DNA from: Nocardia arizonensis | Lineage (GTDB): Bacteria; Actinomycetota; Actinomycetes; Mycobacteriales; Mycobacteriaceae | Direction: 5' to 3' | DNA: 46,976 nucleotides | Assembly (NCBI RefSeq): GCF_001310275.1 | Contig: NZ_LGYZ01000090.1 | Span: 1-46,976 of the forward strand | Shown: positions 33,039-40,740 of the stretch, one piece after another | Layout of the letters: each line of letters begins with the position of its first letter | How positions within the stretch are numbered: position 1 is the stretch's first letter | Position numbers and translations under genes: made by a program | The notes under the pieces: generated by a model | The model's input: only the letters and a program-made list of their open reading frames with translations | What the model was told of the DNA's origin: nothing | Database searches by the model: none

Positions 33039-35093
33039 TCAGACGTCGAGCAGACGGACGTCTCGCGCATGACTGACGATGAACTCGCGACGCGGCGGCA
33101 CATCGTCTCCCATGAGAATCGTGAAGATCTCATCGGCGACCGCGGCATCATCGAGTGATACCTGCTTCAGTGTCCGCACCTCGGGATCCATCGTGGTCTC
33201 CCACAGCTCCTTGGGATTCATCTCACCGAGACCCTTGTAGCGCTGGATGCCATTGTCGAAGTCGATCTTCATGCCACGTCCCTGGCCCTCGGCCACCAAG
33301 CGGTCGCGATGCGCGTCGGTATAGGCGTATTCCGGTTGAGCGTTCTTGCCCTGCCACTTGAGCTTGTACAGCGGCGGCTGCGCCAGATACACGTGGCCGT
33401 GTTCGACCAGGGGACGCATGAACCGGAACAGCAGGGTCAGCAGCAGAGTGGAAATGTGCTGGCCGTCCACGTCGGCGTCGGCCATCAGCACGATCTTGTG
33501 ATAACGCAGTTTGACAATGTCGAACTCGTCGTGGATACCGGTGCCGAAGGCCGTGATGATCGACTGGACCTCGTTGTTCTTCAGTACGCGGTCGATACGG
33601 GCCTTCTCGACATTGATGATCTTGCCGCGCAACGGCAGGATCGCCTGGTACATCGAGTCGCGACCGGATTTGGCCGAGCCGCCGGCGGAGTCACCCTCGA
33701 CGATGTAGATCTCGGATCTGCTCGGATCCTTGGACCGGCAGTCGGCCAGCTTGCCCGGCAGTCCGCCCAGGTCGGTGGCCGACTTGCGGCGTACCAGTTC
33801 ACGCGCCTTACGCGCGGCGACGCGGGCCTGCGCCGACGACACGGCCTTGTTCACGATCGTCTTGGCGTCGGCCGGGTTGGCCTCGAACCAATGCGTGAGG
33901 TGCTCGTTACACGTCCGCTGGACGAAGGACTTCACCTCGGTGTTGCCGAGTTTCGTCTTGGTCTGACCCTCGAACTGCGGCTCGCCGACCTTGACGCTCA
34001 CGATGGCGGCCAGGCCCTCGCGGATGTCGTCGCCGGTGAGGTTGCCGTCCTTGTCCTTGATGAGTTTCTTGTCCTTGGCGTACTTGTTCACCACCGTGGT
34101 CAGCGCCGCGCGGAACCCCTCTTCATGGGTGCCGCCCTCGTGGGTGTTGATGGTGTTGGCGAAGGTGTGCACCGACTCGGTGTATCCGGCGTTCCACTGC
34201 ATGGCCACTTCGAGCTCGTGACCGGGGCCCTTGCCGGTGAAGCCGACGACCGAGTTGTGGATCGGCTGCTTGGTGCGGTTGATGTGGCGGACGAACTCTT
34301 CCAGGCCGCCCGGATAGTGGTAGGTCCGGGTCTTGACCTTGTGCGCGGCGGGCGCGGCCTCGGACGCGGCGTCTTTGGGCACCTCGGCGGTCTCGCTGAC
34401 CAGCTCGTCGGACACGTCGGAGTCCGAGACACGCTCGTCGGTGAGTTCGATGGTGAGTCCCTTGTTGAGGAACGCCATCTCCTGGAGGCGGCGCGACACC
34501 GTCTCGAAGTTGTAGGTGGTGGTCTCGAAGACATCGGGATCGGCCCAGAACCGGATGGTGGTGCCGGTCTTGTCGGTGGGCTCACCCTGGATCAGCTTGC
34601 CGGGTTTGGCGTCCTTGTACTGCTGGGTCCAGTGGTAACCGTCGTGGTCGATCTCCGCCTCGAGCCGCGTCGACAGCGCGTTCACCACGGAGATACCGAC
34701 ACCGTGCAGACCGCCCGACACCGCGTAGGAGTCGGAGTCGAACTTGCCGCCCGCGTGCAGCTGGGTCATGACGACCTCGATGGTCGGCACACCCTGGGCG
34801 TGCATCCCCACCGGGATACCGCGGCCGTCGTCGACGACCTCGACGCCGCCGTCGGCGCGCAGCGTGACCTCGACCTTGGTGGCGTAACCCGCCATCGCCT
34901 CGTCGACGGAGTTGTCGACGACCTCCCAGATCAGATGGTGCAGGCCGCGCTCACCGGTGGAACCGATGTACATGCCGGGGCGCTTGCGCACCGCTTCGAG
35001 CCCTTCGAGGACCGTGATGGAGGAAGCACCGTAGTCCTGCTTACCGGAGGTCGCTTTGGTCGAGCCCGATTCATTGGAGTCCTTGGCAGCCAC
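33039..35093 (-). CDS. gyrB: DNA gyrase subunit B
   Basis: A 684-residue GyrB. GHKL ATPase domain: Glu57 and Asn61 in WEVVDNSVDEAM, DGRGIPVG, and GGLHGVGISVVNALS. Transducer domain with QTKTKLGNTEV. TOPRIM domain from EGDSAGGSAKSG (Glu466) to MADADVDGQHI. It provides ATP-driven strand passage with GyrA. The resistance-region text PLRGKIINVEKARIDRVLKNNE and the ATP site look wild type, so no target change is seen here, unlike in GyrA. The start is GTG at 35093, with AAGGAG about 13 bases upstream. Normally gyrA follows at once; here a stem-loop and the diterpenoid operon intervene. Confidence 0.98.
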   Translation of the reverse strand: MAAKDSNESGSTKATSGKQDYGASSITVLEGLEAVRKRPGMYIGSTGERGLHHLIWEVVDNSVDEAMAGYATKVEVTLRADGGVEVVDDGRGIPVGMHAQGVPTIEVVMTQLHAGGKFDSDSYAVSGGLHGVGISVVNALSTRLEAEIDHDGYHWTQQYKDAKPGKLIQGEPTDKTGTTIRFWADPDVFETTTYNFETVSRRLQEMAFLNKGLTIELTDERVSDSDVSDELVSETAEVPKDAASEAAPAAHKVKTRTYHYPGGLEEFVRHINRTKQPIHNSVVGFTGKGPGHELEVAMQWNAGYTESVHTFANTINTHEGGTHEEGFRAALTTVVNKYAKDKKLIKDKDGNLTGDDIREGLAAIVSVKVGEPQFEGQTKTKLGNTEVKSFVQRTCNEHLTHWFEANPADAKTIVNKAVSSAQARVAARKARELVRRKSATDLGGLPGKLADCRSKDPSRSEIYIVEGDSAGGSAKSGRDSMYQAILPLRGKIINVEKARIDRVLKNNEVQSIITAFGTGIHDEFDIVKLRYHKIVLMADADVDGQHISTLLLTLLFRFMRPLVEHGHVYLAQPPLYKLKWQGKNAQPEYAYTDAHRDRLVAEGQGRGMKIDFDNGIQRYKGLGEMNPKELWETTMDPEVRTLKQVSLDDAAVADEIFTILMGDDVPPRREFIVSHARDVRLLDV

Positions 35094-35412
35094 TGGTCGG
35101 TAGCTCTCCTTACTTGCTGATCCCGGCGCGACGAAGGGACGAGCACAGGTGGAGCCCGGTATCGGTAAGCCGACAGTTACAGGTCCACGCGCGTGCTGTG
35201 CCGAACGCGCCGAAGGGTTCGCCGCTAGTTACTCCACCATCCTACTGGTAAGCCCGAATCACGATGCACCTACGACACCCCTGACGGCTCCGTGGCTGAG
35301 AGAAATCGACTCGCGACGGGTCCGGTCAGCCGAATCCAGGTTTGATTCAGCTGACCGAGCGATGAGGCCGTAGCGCCGCCGGGTCCGGTGATCACCGCCG
35401 TGCCTGCGGCGC
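35094..35412 (-). other. Spacer between hydrolase gene and gyrB, with stem-loop
   Basis: About 320 bases that should hold the gyrB promoter. A stem-loop at 35323-35357 pairs CGGTCAGCCGAATC with GATTCAGCTGACCG (one mismatch, 7-base loop), likely the terminator of the leftward hydrolase gene. No clear -35/-10 pair was picked out and no small gene is recognised. Confidence 0.5.
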
Positions 35413-36315
35413 TCAGGCCGGCTGACCGACCCTCGCGACGAAGTCCCCCGTGAGTCGGGCCAGGTCCCGCGGATGCGACATGGGCGACCAGTGACCGGCG
35501 GCGATATCGACGCGGCTCAGATCGCTGACCCAGCGGTCGGCCTCGGCGTACACCACCGGCCGGACCGCGCGATCACCGGCGGCGACGATCACCTGCACGG
35601 GGATCTCGACGTGGCGCGGACGCGGACGGCGCAGGTGCGCACGGATATTCGCGCGATACAGCGACAGGCCGTTGACCATATCGGCGCGCAGGGTCGGCGC
35701 GGTATGCACCAGCGCGGGATCGAGTCCGTCGAAGCGCGCGAGGAAACGCGGCCAGTGTTCGGACAGTCGGCGCAGCACCGGATTCGGCAGACCCGGAATC
35801 TGGAAGGCGACGGTATAGGCGGAGGCGATGCCCTGGGTCACCGTGCCGCGCAGGCGATCGAGAGAGAACGGCCCTCGCAGGTACGCGCCGAGGAAATCCA
35901 GATTCGGACCCGAGACCGAGGTGAAGGAGGCGACGGGTCCGCCGGGCGCGACCGTCGCGGCGAGTTCCCAACCGATCACCGAACCCCAGTCGTGTCCGAG
36001 CACGTGCACGGGCCGGTCGGGCGACACTGCCCGCACGACGGCAAGGACGTCGGCCGCGAGTTCCTCGATGCGGTAGGCGGCGACGTCGACGGGAACCGTG
36101 CTGAGTCCCGCGCCGCGATTGTCGAAGGCGATGAGTCGGTGGTTCGCGGCCAGATCCTCGGCGACGGAATTCCACAGCACGTGGGTATCGGGCCAACCGT
36201 GAAGGAGGACGACGGGCGCGCCCGCGGGGTCACCCGCCTCGAAGACCGCGAGGTCGATATCGCCGCGGCGAACCGTGGCGGTCGGGTCCGCGGGGAATGG
36301 ACCTGTTGTCGTCAT
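35413..36315 (-). CDS. Alpha/beta hydrolase, epoxide-hydrolase-like
   Basis: A 300-residue alpha/beta-fold protein. HGWPDTHVLW forms the oxyanion region (HGxP), and the nucleophile elbow is GHDWGS with Asp109. Asp rather than Ser at this place is the mark of epoxide hydrolases and haloalkane dehalogenases. A likely catalytic His is in AAGHWSPMSHP near the C-terminus. GGAAGG sits 8 bases before ATG 36315; the frame upstream to 36432 crosses a parS site and is not needed. It lies between dciA and gyrB, which are neighbours in related genomes, so it is an extra gene. The substrate is unknown; an epoxide-bearing metabolite is one thought. Confidence 0.85.
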   Translation of the reverse strand: MTTTGPFPADPTATVRRGDIDLAVFEAGDPAGAPVVLLHGWPDTHVLWNSVAEDLAANHRLIAFDNRGAGLSTVPVDVAAYRIEELAADVLAVVRAVSPDRPVHVLGHDWGSVIGWELAATVAPGGPVASFTSVSGPNLDFLGAYLRGPFSLDRLRGTVTQGIASAYTVAFQIPGLPNPVLRRLSEHWPRFLARFDGLDPALVHTAPTLRADMVNGLSLYRANIRAHLRRPRPRHVEIPVQVIVAAGDRAVRPVVYAEADRWVSDLSRVDIAAGHWSPMSHPRDLARLTGDFVARVGQPA

Positions 36316-36390
36316 CGAATGCACCTTCCGCACGGATCGTTCGGCCGAACCGCGCCGTGGGCATTCCGTACGCGACAGCGGGTCGAGGGC

Positions 36391-36404
36391 GTTCCACGTG
36401 AAAC
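36391..36404. promoter_or_regulatory. parS site (ParB-binding centromere)
   Basis: GTTCCACGTGAAAC differs by one base from the consensus GTTTCACGTGAAAC. ParB binds such palindromes near oriC to load SMC and segregate chromosomes. It lies about 4 kb from the oriC repeats, in the dciA-hydrolase gap. Confidence 0.85.
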
Positions 36405-36456
36405 CCACGCGAGCCCGAAATAAACGTAACACCCAGTACCGGGTATTAACCAGGGC

Positions 36457-37023
36457 TCAGCCGTAGGTATCGCGCGGACCGCGACCCTTGATGTGCCGCT
36501 CCCCCTTGCGCCAACTCGGCGCGACGGGACCGGAGATCTTCAGGGAGGTCACCACGCCCTGACCGACCGCGGCGTTGATCTTCGCCAGGATCTGGCCCTG
36601 CAACATGCGCAACTGGGTTGCCCAAGCGGTGGATTCGGCGGCGATGCTCAATACGCCGTTGGCGAGGGTGACCGGTGACGCGTGCGAGGCGATGTCCTCG
36701 CCCACGACCGCGGGCCACCGACCGAACACCATCCCCTCCGCGACCTTGTTCGACCAACCGCGGCTCTTGGCGATGGACCCGGCGAGGGCGAACAGCAGCT
36801 GTGGATCGCGGTCGTCGGGACGCGCGCCCGACCATCCGCTGCGCCGTCGCGCGCCGGTGCGCAGCCGCCGCGGCGACGCCCGGCCCTGGCCGACCGACTT
36901 ACCGCTGGCCTTGGCCGCGGCACGCGCCTCTTCCAGGGCTCGACGAGCCAGGTCGATGCCGCGCAATTCCGGTTCCGCCCCCGGCCCCTGCGCCCCCGCG
37001 CTCCGCTCCGACCCATCGGTCAT
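36457..37023 (-). CDS. dciA: DUF721 protein, DciA-type helicase loader
   Basis: A 188-residue protein. The basic N-terminal linker is followed by the DUF721 domain LAGSIAKSRGWSNKVAEGMVFGRWPAVVGEDIASHASPVTLANGVLSIAAESTAWATQLRMLQGQILAKINAAVG. DUF721/DciA proteins recruit the replicative DnaB helicase in bacteria lacking DnaC or DnaI. Position between recF and gyrB is standard (Rv0004 in M. tuberculosis). The ATG at 37023 is chosen because the frame above it (to 37170) lies in an untranslated spacer. Unlike in mycobacteria, where recF overlaps it, a 460-base gap separates them here. Confidence 0.92.
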   Translation of the reverse strand: MTDGSERSAGAQGPGAEPELRGIDLARRALEEARAAAKASGKSVGQGRASPRRLRTGARRRSGWSGARPDDRDPQLLFALAGSIAKSRGWSNKVAEGMVFGRWPAVVGEDIASHASPVTLANGVLSIAAESTAWATQLRMLQGQILAKINAAVGQGVVTSLKISGPVAPSWRKGERHIKGRGPRDTYG

Positions 37024-37483
37024 CGGCTCGCTCCGTTCACCCACACCGGGGAGTTGTCCCCAGTTCCACCTACTTTGTCCCCAGTTGTCGCGTGGTCGGT
37101 TCCGACCGGATTCCCGTGGTCGGAGGCCCGGCGGCGATGTCGCTCGAACATGCGTTCGGGCCGGTCGCACGCGGATTCTCGCGGTGCCCGTGACGGTCCG
37201 GCGACCCGGGTCGACCTCGCATGATCCGTTGCGCGATCCGAGTTATCCACAGCATGTGTGGATAACCGGCGCGGGCGAATCATCGGGCAGACTTTACGGG
37301 AGTACGGCGACAGTGTTCGTTCCACGGCCCGCGCGTCGCGGTTTCCGGCGCGTAAATGTCCGATGCCGCGAATCGCGCCGGGATGCCGCTCGGTCCGGCG
37401 GCGGGCACAACATGCTGTGGGTCGGTTCCTGGTCATCCCCAGATGTGGATAAACAAGGCCGATTCTGTGTATAGATTCGCCGG
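37024..37483. promoter_or_regulatory. recF-dciA spacer with DnaA boxes
   Basis: This 460-base gap has a palindrome, GTTATCCACA and TGTGGATAAC around GCATG (37242-37266), made of two perfect DnaA boxes in opposed orientation. A third perfect box TGTGGATAA is at 37444-37452. Two TTGTCCCCA near-boxes are at about 37052 and 37074. It is a second DnaA-binding cluster about 3 kb from oriC. No protein is recognised in it. Confidence 0.7.
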
Positions 37484-38677
37484 TCAATCTGCACCGACGG
37501 GTCGGACTATCTCGATCCCGGCGAGCCGGGAGATCCGATGCGCGGCGTCACCGGTCATCTCCACCGAGATCGGTGTGGCATCGAGTTCGGCGGGGACGTC
37601 CTCCGGCACCGCCGCGGTGATCAACACTTGTTCGGCGCCCGCAGCCACCTCCGCCAGCGCCGCGCGTCGGCGCCGATCCAGTTCCGCGAAGACGTCGTCG
37701 AGCAGCAGCACCGGTTCCGCGCCGGTGTTGCGCAGCAGTTCGAACGCGCCGAGTCGCAGGGCAAGGGCGAACGACCACGACTCGCCGTGACTGGCGAACC
37801 CCTTCGCGGGCGCCTCGCCGAGCACGAGTTCGAGATCGTCGCGATGCGGACCGACCAGGCACACCCCGCGTTCGAGCTCCCGCGTGCGGGTCGCGGCGAG
37901 CGCCGAGAGCACGGCGGCCGCCAGCGCCTCGGGATCGTCGACCCTCGGCTCACGGGCGGGATCGAGATATTCCCGCGGCAAATAGGAACTGCGGTAACCG
38001 ATTGCGGCGGGCCGTGATTCGGGTGCGATCGACCGATACGACTGTGCGAGATAGGGATACAGATCGTGGACCAGCCGCAGCCGCTGGGCCAGCAGCATCG
38101 AGGCGTGCTCGGCCAAATGCCCGTCCCACACATCCAGCGTGCTCAGTTCTCGCGACGATCTGGCCTGTCGCCCAGCGGTTTTCAATAGGGCGGAGCGCTG
38201 TTTGAGTACCCGGTCGTAGTCGGCGCGCACTGCGGCGAGTCTGGGCAGCCGGGCTGTGCACAACTCGTCGAGGAAGCGACGGCGCTCGCCGGGATCGCCG
38301 CGGACCAGCGCGAGATCCTCGGGTGCGAACAGCACCGTGTGCAGAATTCCCAGGATGTCACGCGGCCTGCGCACCGGTGAGCGATTGATCTGCCCGCGAT
38401 TGGCGCTGCCCTGATTCAATTCCAGGTCGATACGCAGCTCACGACCGTTATTGACCACCGTCGCGCCGATCCGCGCCCGGTCCGCGCCCATGCGGATCAG
38501 CGGCGCGTCGGCGGCCACCCGATGGGAGCCGAGGGTGGCCAGATAGCCGATCGCCTCGAGCAGGTTGGTCTTGCCGTTGCCGTTCGCCCCCAGGAAGACC
38601 GTTCGACCTGTGGACAACTCGATCTCGGCGTGCTCCCAGGAACGGAAGTCGCGCAGCGACAACTCGCGGACGAACAT
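37484..38677 (-). CDS. recF: DNA replication and repair protein RecF
   Basis: A 397-residue SMC-like ATPase that helps load RecA at gaps. It begins MFVRELSLRDFRSWEHAEIEL and has Walker A FLGANGNGKTNLLEAIGYLA, PEDLALVRGDPGERRRFLDEL, signature and Walker B SWSFALALRLGAFELLRNTGAEPVLLLDDVFAELD, and the D-loop ELDRRRRAAL. The start ATG is 75 bases after the dnaN stop, on the same strand, so the two are probably one transcript. No gnd gene lies between them, unlike in some related genomes. Confidence 0.97.
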   Translation of the reverse strand: MFVRELSLRDFRSWEHAEIELSTGRTVFLGANGNGKTNLLEAIGYLATLGSHRVAADAPLIRMGADRARIGATVVNNGRELRIDLELNQGSANRGQINRSPVRRPRDILGILHTVLFAPEDLALVRGDPGERRRFLDELCTARLPRLAAVRADYDRVLKQRSALLKTAGRQARSSRELSTLDVWDGHLAEHASMLLAQRLRLVHDLYPYLAQSYRSIAPESRPAAIGYRSSYLPREYLDPAREPRVDDPEALAAAVLSALAATRTRELERGVCLVGPHRDDLELVLGEAPAKGFASHGESWSFALALRLGAFELLRNTGAEPVLLLDDVFAELDRRRRAALAEVAAGAEQVLITAAVPEDVPAELDATPISVEMTGDAAHRISRLAGIEIVRPVGAD

Positions 38678-38752
38678 GCGCCTACCCCGTCATACGAAGA
38701 ATGTCGCGTGTGACTGTAGGCCCCCACGGAACCCGCTGCGGCACAGGGATTC

Positions 38753-39928
38753 TCAGCCCGGCAGCCGGACCGGCATCAACAGGTAGATGTACGGACTCGC
38801 GAGCGCGGCGAAGGCGCCGGAATCGAGCACCTCCGGTTCCGCCTCGCCCGCGGGCAGCAGGACGGCCGGACGGCTCGGAGTGGTGAATCCGAACGTGACC
38901 CGGTCGGCGTGCAGGGCCGAGAGCCCGTCGAGCAGATAGCCGGGGTTGAAGGCGATGGTCAGCGGTTCGCCGCGGAAGTCGGCCTCGAGCCATTCCTCGG
39001 CCCGCCCCGCGTCGTCCCCGCCCGCCGACAGCAGCAGGCCCTCACCGGAGAACTCCAGGCGAACCTGCGCACCGCGTTCGGCCACCAGCGCGACGCGCTT
39101 GATGGCATCGGTCAGCGCCGACACCGTGAGGGTCGCGATGGAGGTGTGCTCCTTGGGGAGCAATTGGCGGAACTTGGGGAATTCCGCGTCGAGCAGGCGC
39201 GTGGTGGTGCGACGACCGGCGTTGACGATGCCGAGCAGACCATCGGCGCCCGCGCCCGTACCGAGCGACAACTGCACCGGTGCGTCGGAGGGGCCGAGTG
39301 TCTTGGCCGCTTCGGAAAGCGTGCGCGCGGGGATGAGCACCGAGGTCACGATGTCGTTGTCGGCGGGCTTCCACTCGATGTGACGCACCGCGAGGCGGAA
39401 GCGGTCGGTGGCGGCGAGAACGACCTGTGAGCCCTCGATCTCCACCCGGATACCGGTGAGCATGGGCAGGGTGTCGTCGCGGCCCGCGGCCACTGCCACC
39501 TGGGCGACCGCCTCGGAGAAGACATCGACACCGAGCTCGCCGGATTGCCGCGGCACCTCGGGCAGCTGTGGATAGTCCTCGACGGGCATGGTCGGCAGAG
39601 AGAACTTCGCGCTGCCGCAGGTGATCAGCACGCGGGTGCCGTCCACCGAGACATCCACAGGCTTGTTGGACAGCGCCTTGGTGATGTCGGCGAGCAGGCG
39701 ACCGGAGACCAGTACCTCGCCGGGCCCGGCTACCTCCGCCGCTACGCGCACCTGCGCGGAGACCTCGTAATCGAAACCGGAGACCGTCAGCCCTTCCTCG
39801 CTCGCGACCAGCAGTACGCCGCCGAGAACGGGAACCGGCGGACGCGAGGGCAGACTGCGCGCGACCCACGCGACGGAATCGGCGAAATCTTCTCGGGCGA
39901 CCCGAAACTTCATGCTTGCAAGCTCCAT
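38753..39928 (-). CDS. dnaN: DNA polymerase III beta subunit (sliding clamp)
   Basis: A 391-residue clamp that encircles DNA and tethers polymerase. Typical text: MELASMKFRVAREDFADSVAWVARSLPSRPPVPVLGGVLL at the start, SLPTMPVEDYP, AAGRDDTLPMLTGIRVE, ATDRFRLAVRHIEW, LLDAEFPKFRQLLP and the terminal YIYLLMPVRLPG (partner-binding cleft). ATG 39928 has GAGAGGA about 10 bases upstream and gives the family N-terminus; the frame is open to 40042. It lies directly on the origin side opposite dnaA, as usual. Confidence 0.97.
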   Translation of the reverse strand: MELASMKFRVAREDFADSVAWVARSLPSRPPVPVLGGVLLVASEEGLTVSGFDYEVSAQVRVAAEVAGPGEVLVSGRLLADITKALSNKPVDVSVDGTRVLITCGSAKFSLPTMPVEDYPQLPEVPRQSGELGVDVFSEAVAQVAVAAGRDDTLPMLTGIRVEIEGSQVVLAATDRFRLAVRHIEWKPADNDIVTSVLIPARTLSEAAKTLGPSDAPVQLSLGTGAGADGLLGIVNAGRRTTTRLLDAEFPKFRQLLPKEHTSIATLTVSALTDAIKRVALVAERGAQVRLEFSGEGLLLSAGGDDAGRAEEWLEADFRGEPLTIAFNPGYLLDGLSALHADRVTFGFTTPSRPAVLLPAGEAEPEVLDSGAFAALASPYIYLLMPVRLPG

Positions 39929-40314
39929 CGCCCGAATGTCCTCTCCCAGTTCCGTGATCCGTGTCGGCTCGTCAGCGTGGTTCTCGTAGGGAAGTGCTGG
40001 ATCGCCTGCTTCCGAAAGTCTTGCATAGGCGACCGACACCAAACCGTACCCGCGTAGGTCGCCAGGTCATAGTCCGACCCGCTGTCCGGGCGCCGCGGCC
40101 GGATGCGCGCGTGACGCGGGACCGCTCGCCTCCTTGCCTTGGTGGCGACCGACTCGGCCGCCGAGGGTCCCGACGGACTTTTCCACACACCCTGTTTTGA
40201 AAAGAGATCTCTAATGAGAAGAACTGAAGTAGTAGTAGGCGCTGTGGAATCTGTGGACTGCACCGGTTTTCCCAGGTCACACGGTGTGGTGCCATGTGGA
40301 TGACCTGCGGGTGA

Positions 40315-40375
40315 CTCGAGGATGAACCGGAGGCGTCTGTGGAGGTTCGGAATCTGTCCACCGTTCATCCTCGAG
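40315..40375. repeat. 13-bp inverted repeat in oriC
   Basis: CTCGAGGATGAAC (40315-40327) and its exact reverse complement GTTCATCCTCGAG (40363-40375) flank 35 bases that contain TCTGTCCACC. It is part of the series of CTCGAG-centred symmetric elements in this origin. Confidence 0.85.
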
Positions 40376-40443
40376 TACTCCTCGAGTTGTTCCACCGGAT
40401 TCACCGGGTTGTTCACACCTGTGCACCGATCCGTGGATAGCCC

Positions 40444-40487
40444 GTGGATTCCTCGAGGACTCCACAAGGAGTCCTCGAGGAATCCAC
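40444..40487. repeat. 20-bp-arm inverted repeat in oriC
   Basis: GTGGATTCCTCGAGGACTCC (40444-40463) and its exact reverse complement (40468-40487) enclose a 4-base loop ACAA. Each arm carries a DnaA-like GTGGATTCC half and a CCTCGAGG core, so it could form a long hairpin when single-stranded. Confidence 0.9.
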
Positions 40488-40620
40488 AAGAACAACTTCG
40501 TGAGTGCGCTGGTCAGCACCTGTGTGTGAATCCTGTTGTGGATGGTGTGGATATCGGCCTGTGAGTCCTGTGTACGAACACATCCGACCTTCTTGTGGAC
40601 GAATCGGTGGACAACCCTGT

Positions 40621-40686
40621 GGATTCCTCGAGGAGTCCACAGGGATTCCTCGAGGAATCCACAGGGATTCCTCGAGGAATCCACAG
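40621..40686. repeat. Three tandem 22-bp palindromic repeats (iteron-like) in oriC
   Basis: Units at 40621-40642, 40643-40664 and 40665-40686. Each reads GGATTCCTCGAGGAATCC followed by ACAG; the first unit has one change (GAGTCC). With the flanking bases, each unit has TGTGGATTC and GAATCCACA back to back, a symmetric pair of DnaA-box variants. The spacing of 22 bp is two helical turns, so all boxes face the same side. Confidence 0.93.
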
Positions 40687-40691
40687 CCCAC

Positions 40692-40724
40692 AAAAAGGCA
40701 CCGCCCCTGGTCAGAGGCGGTGCC
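40692..40724 (-). terminator. Rho-independent terminator of dnaA
   Basis: On the minus strand GGCACCGCC (from 40724 down) pairs with GGCGGTGCC (to 40697) around a 10-base loop, followed by a run of five U (plus-strand AAAAA, 40692-40696). It lies 17 bases past the dnaA stop. Confidence 0.9.
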
Positions 40725-40740
40725 GGAATGTGGATAGAGA

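Larger units (their letters stand above)
39929..40740. other. oriC: Chromosomal replication origin oriC
   Basis: The 812 bases between dnaA and dnaN hold many DnaA-box-like words (TGTGGA and TCCACA variants, for example at 40289, 40446, 40539, 40549, 40594 and 40731). An AT-rich stretch at about 40190-40240 (TTTTGAAAAGAGATCTCTAA) near dnaN is the likely unwinding region. Striking palindromic repeats centred on CCTCGAGG fill the dnaA-proximal side. Gene order and box density make the origin call secure; exact box boundaries were judged by eye. Confidence 0.93.

Noticed and set aside
33039..35093. Looked for a resistance-type change in GyrB
   Set aside because: The ATP site, PLRGKIINVEKARID and TOPRIM motifs look normal for actinobacteria, so only GyrA shows an unusual residue.
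33309..35120. Very long rightward open frame (603 codons) opposite gyrB, and similar ones opposite gyrA (16000-17214, 17227-18849)
   Set aside because: They mirror the conserved gyrase genes with the typical high-GC shadow composition (His, Arg, Gly, Val, Asp rich) and no family features.
40621..40686. Direct repeats resembling a CRISPR array
   Set aside because: The units are contiguous with no spacers, palindromic and inside oriC with DnaA-box halves; no cas genes are nearby.
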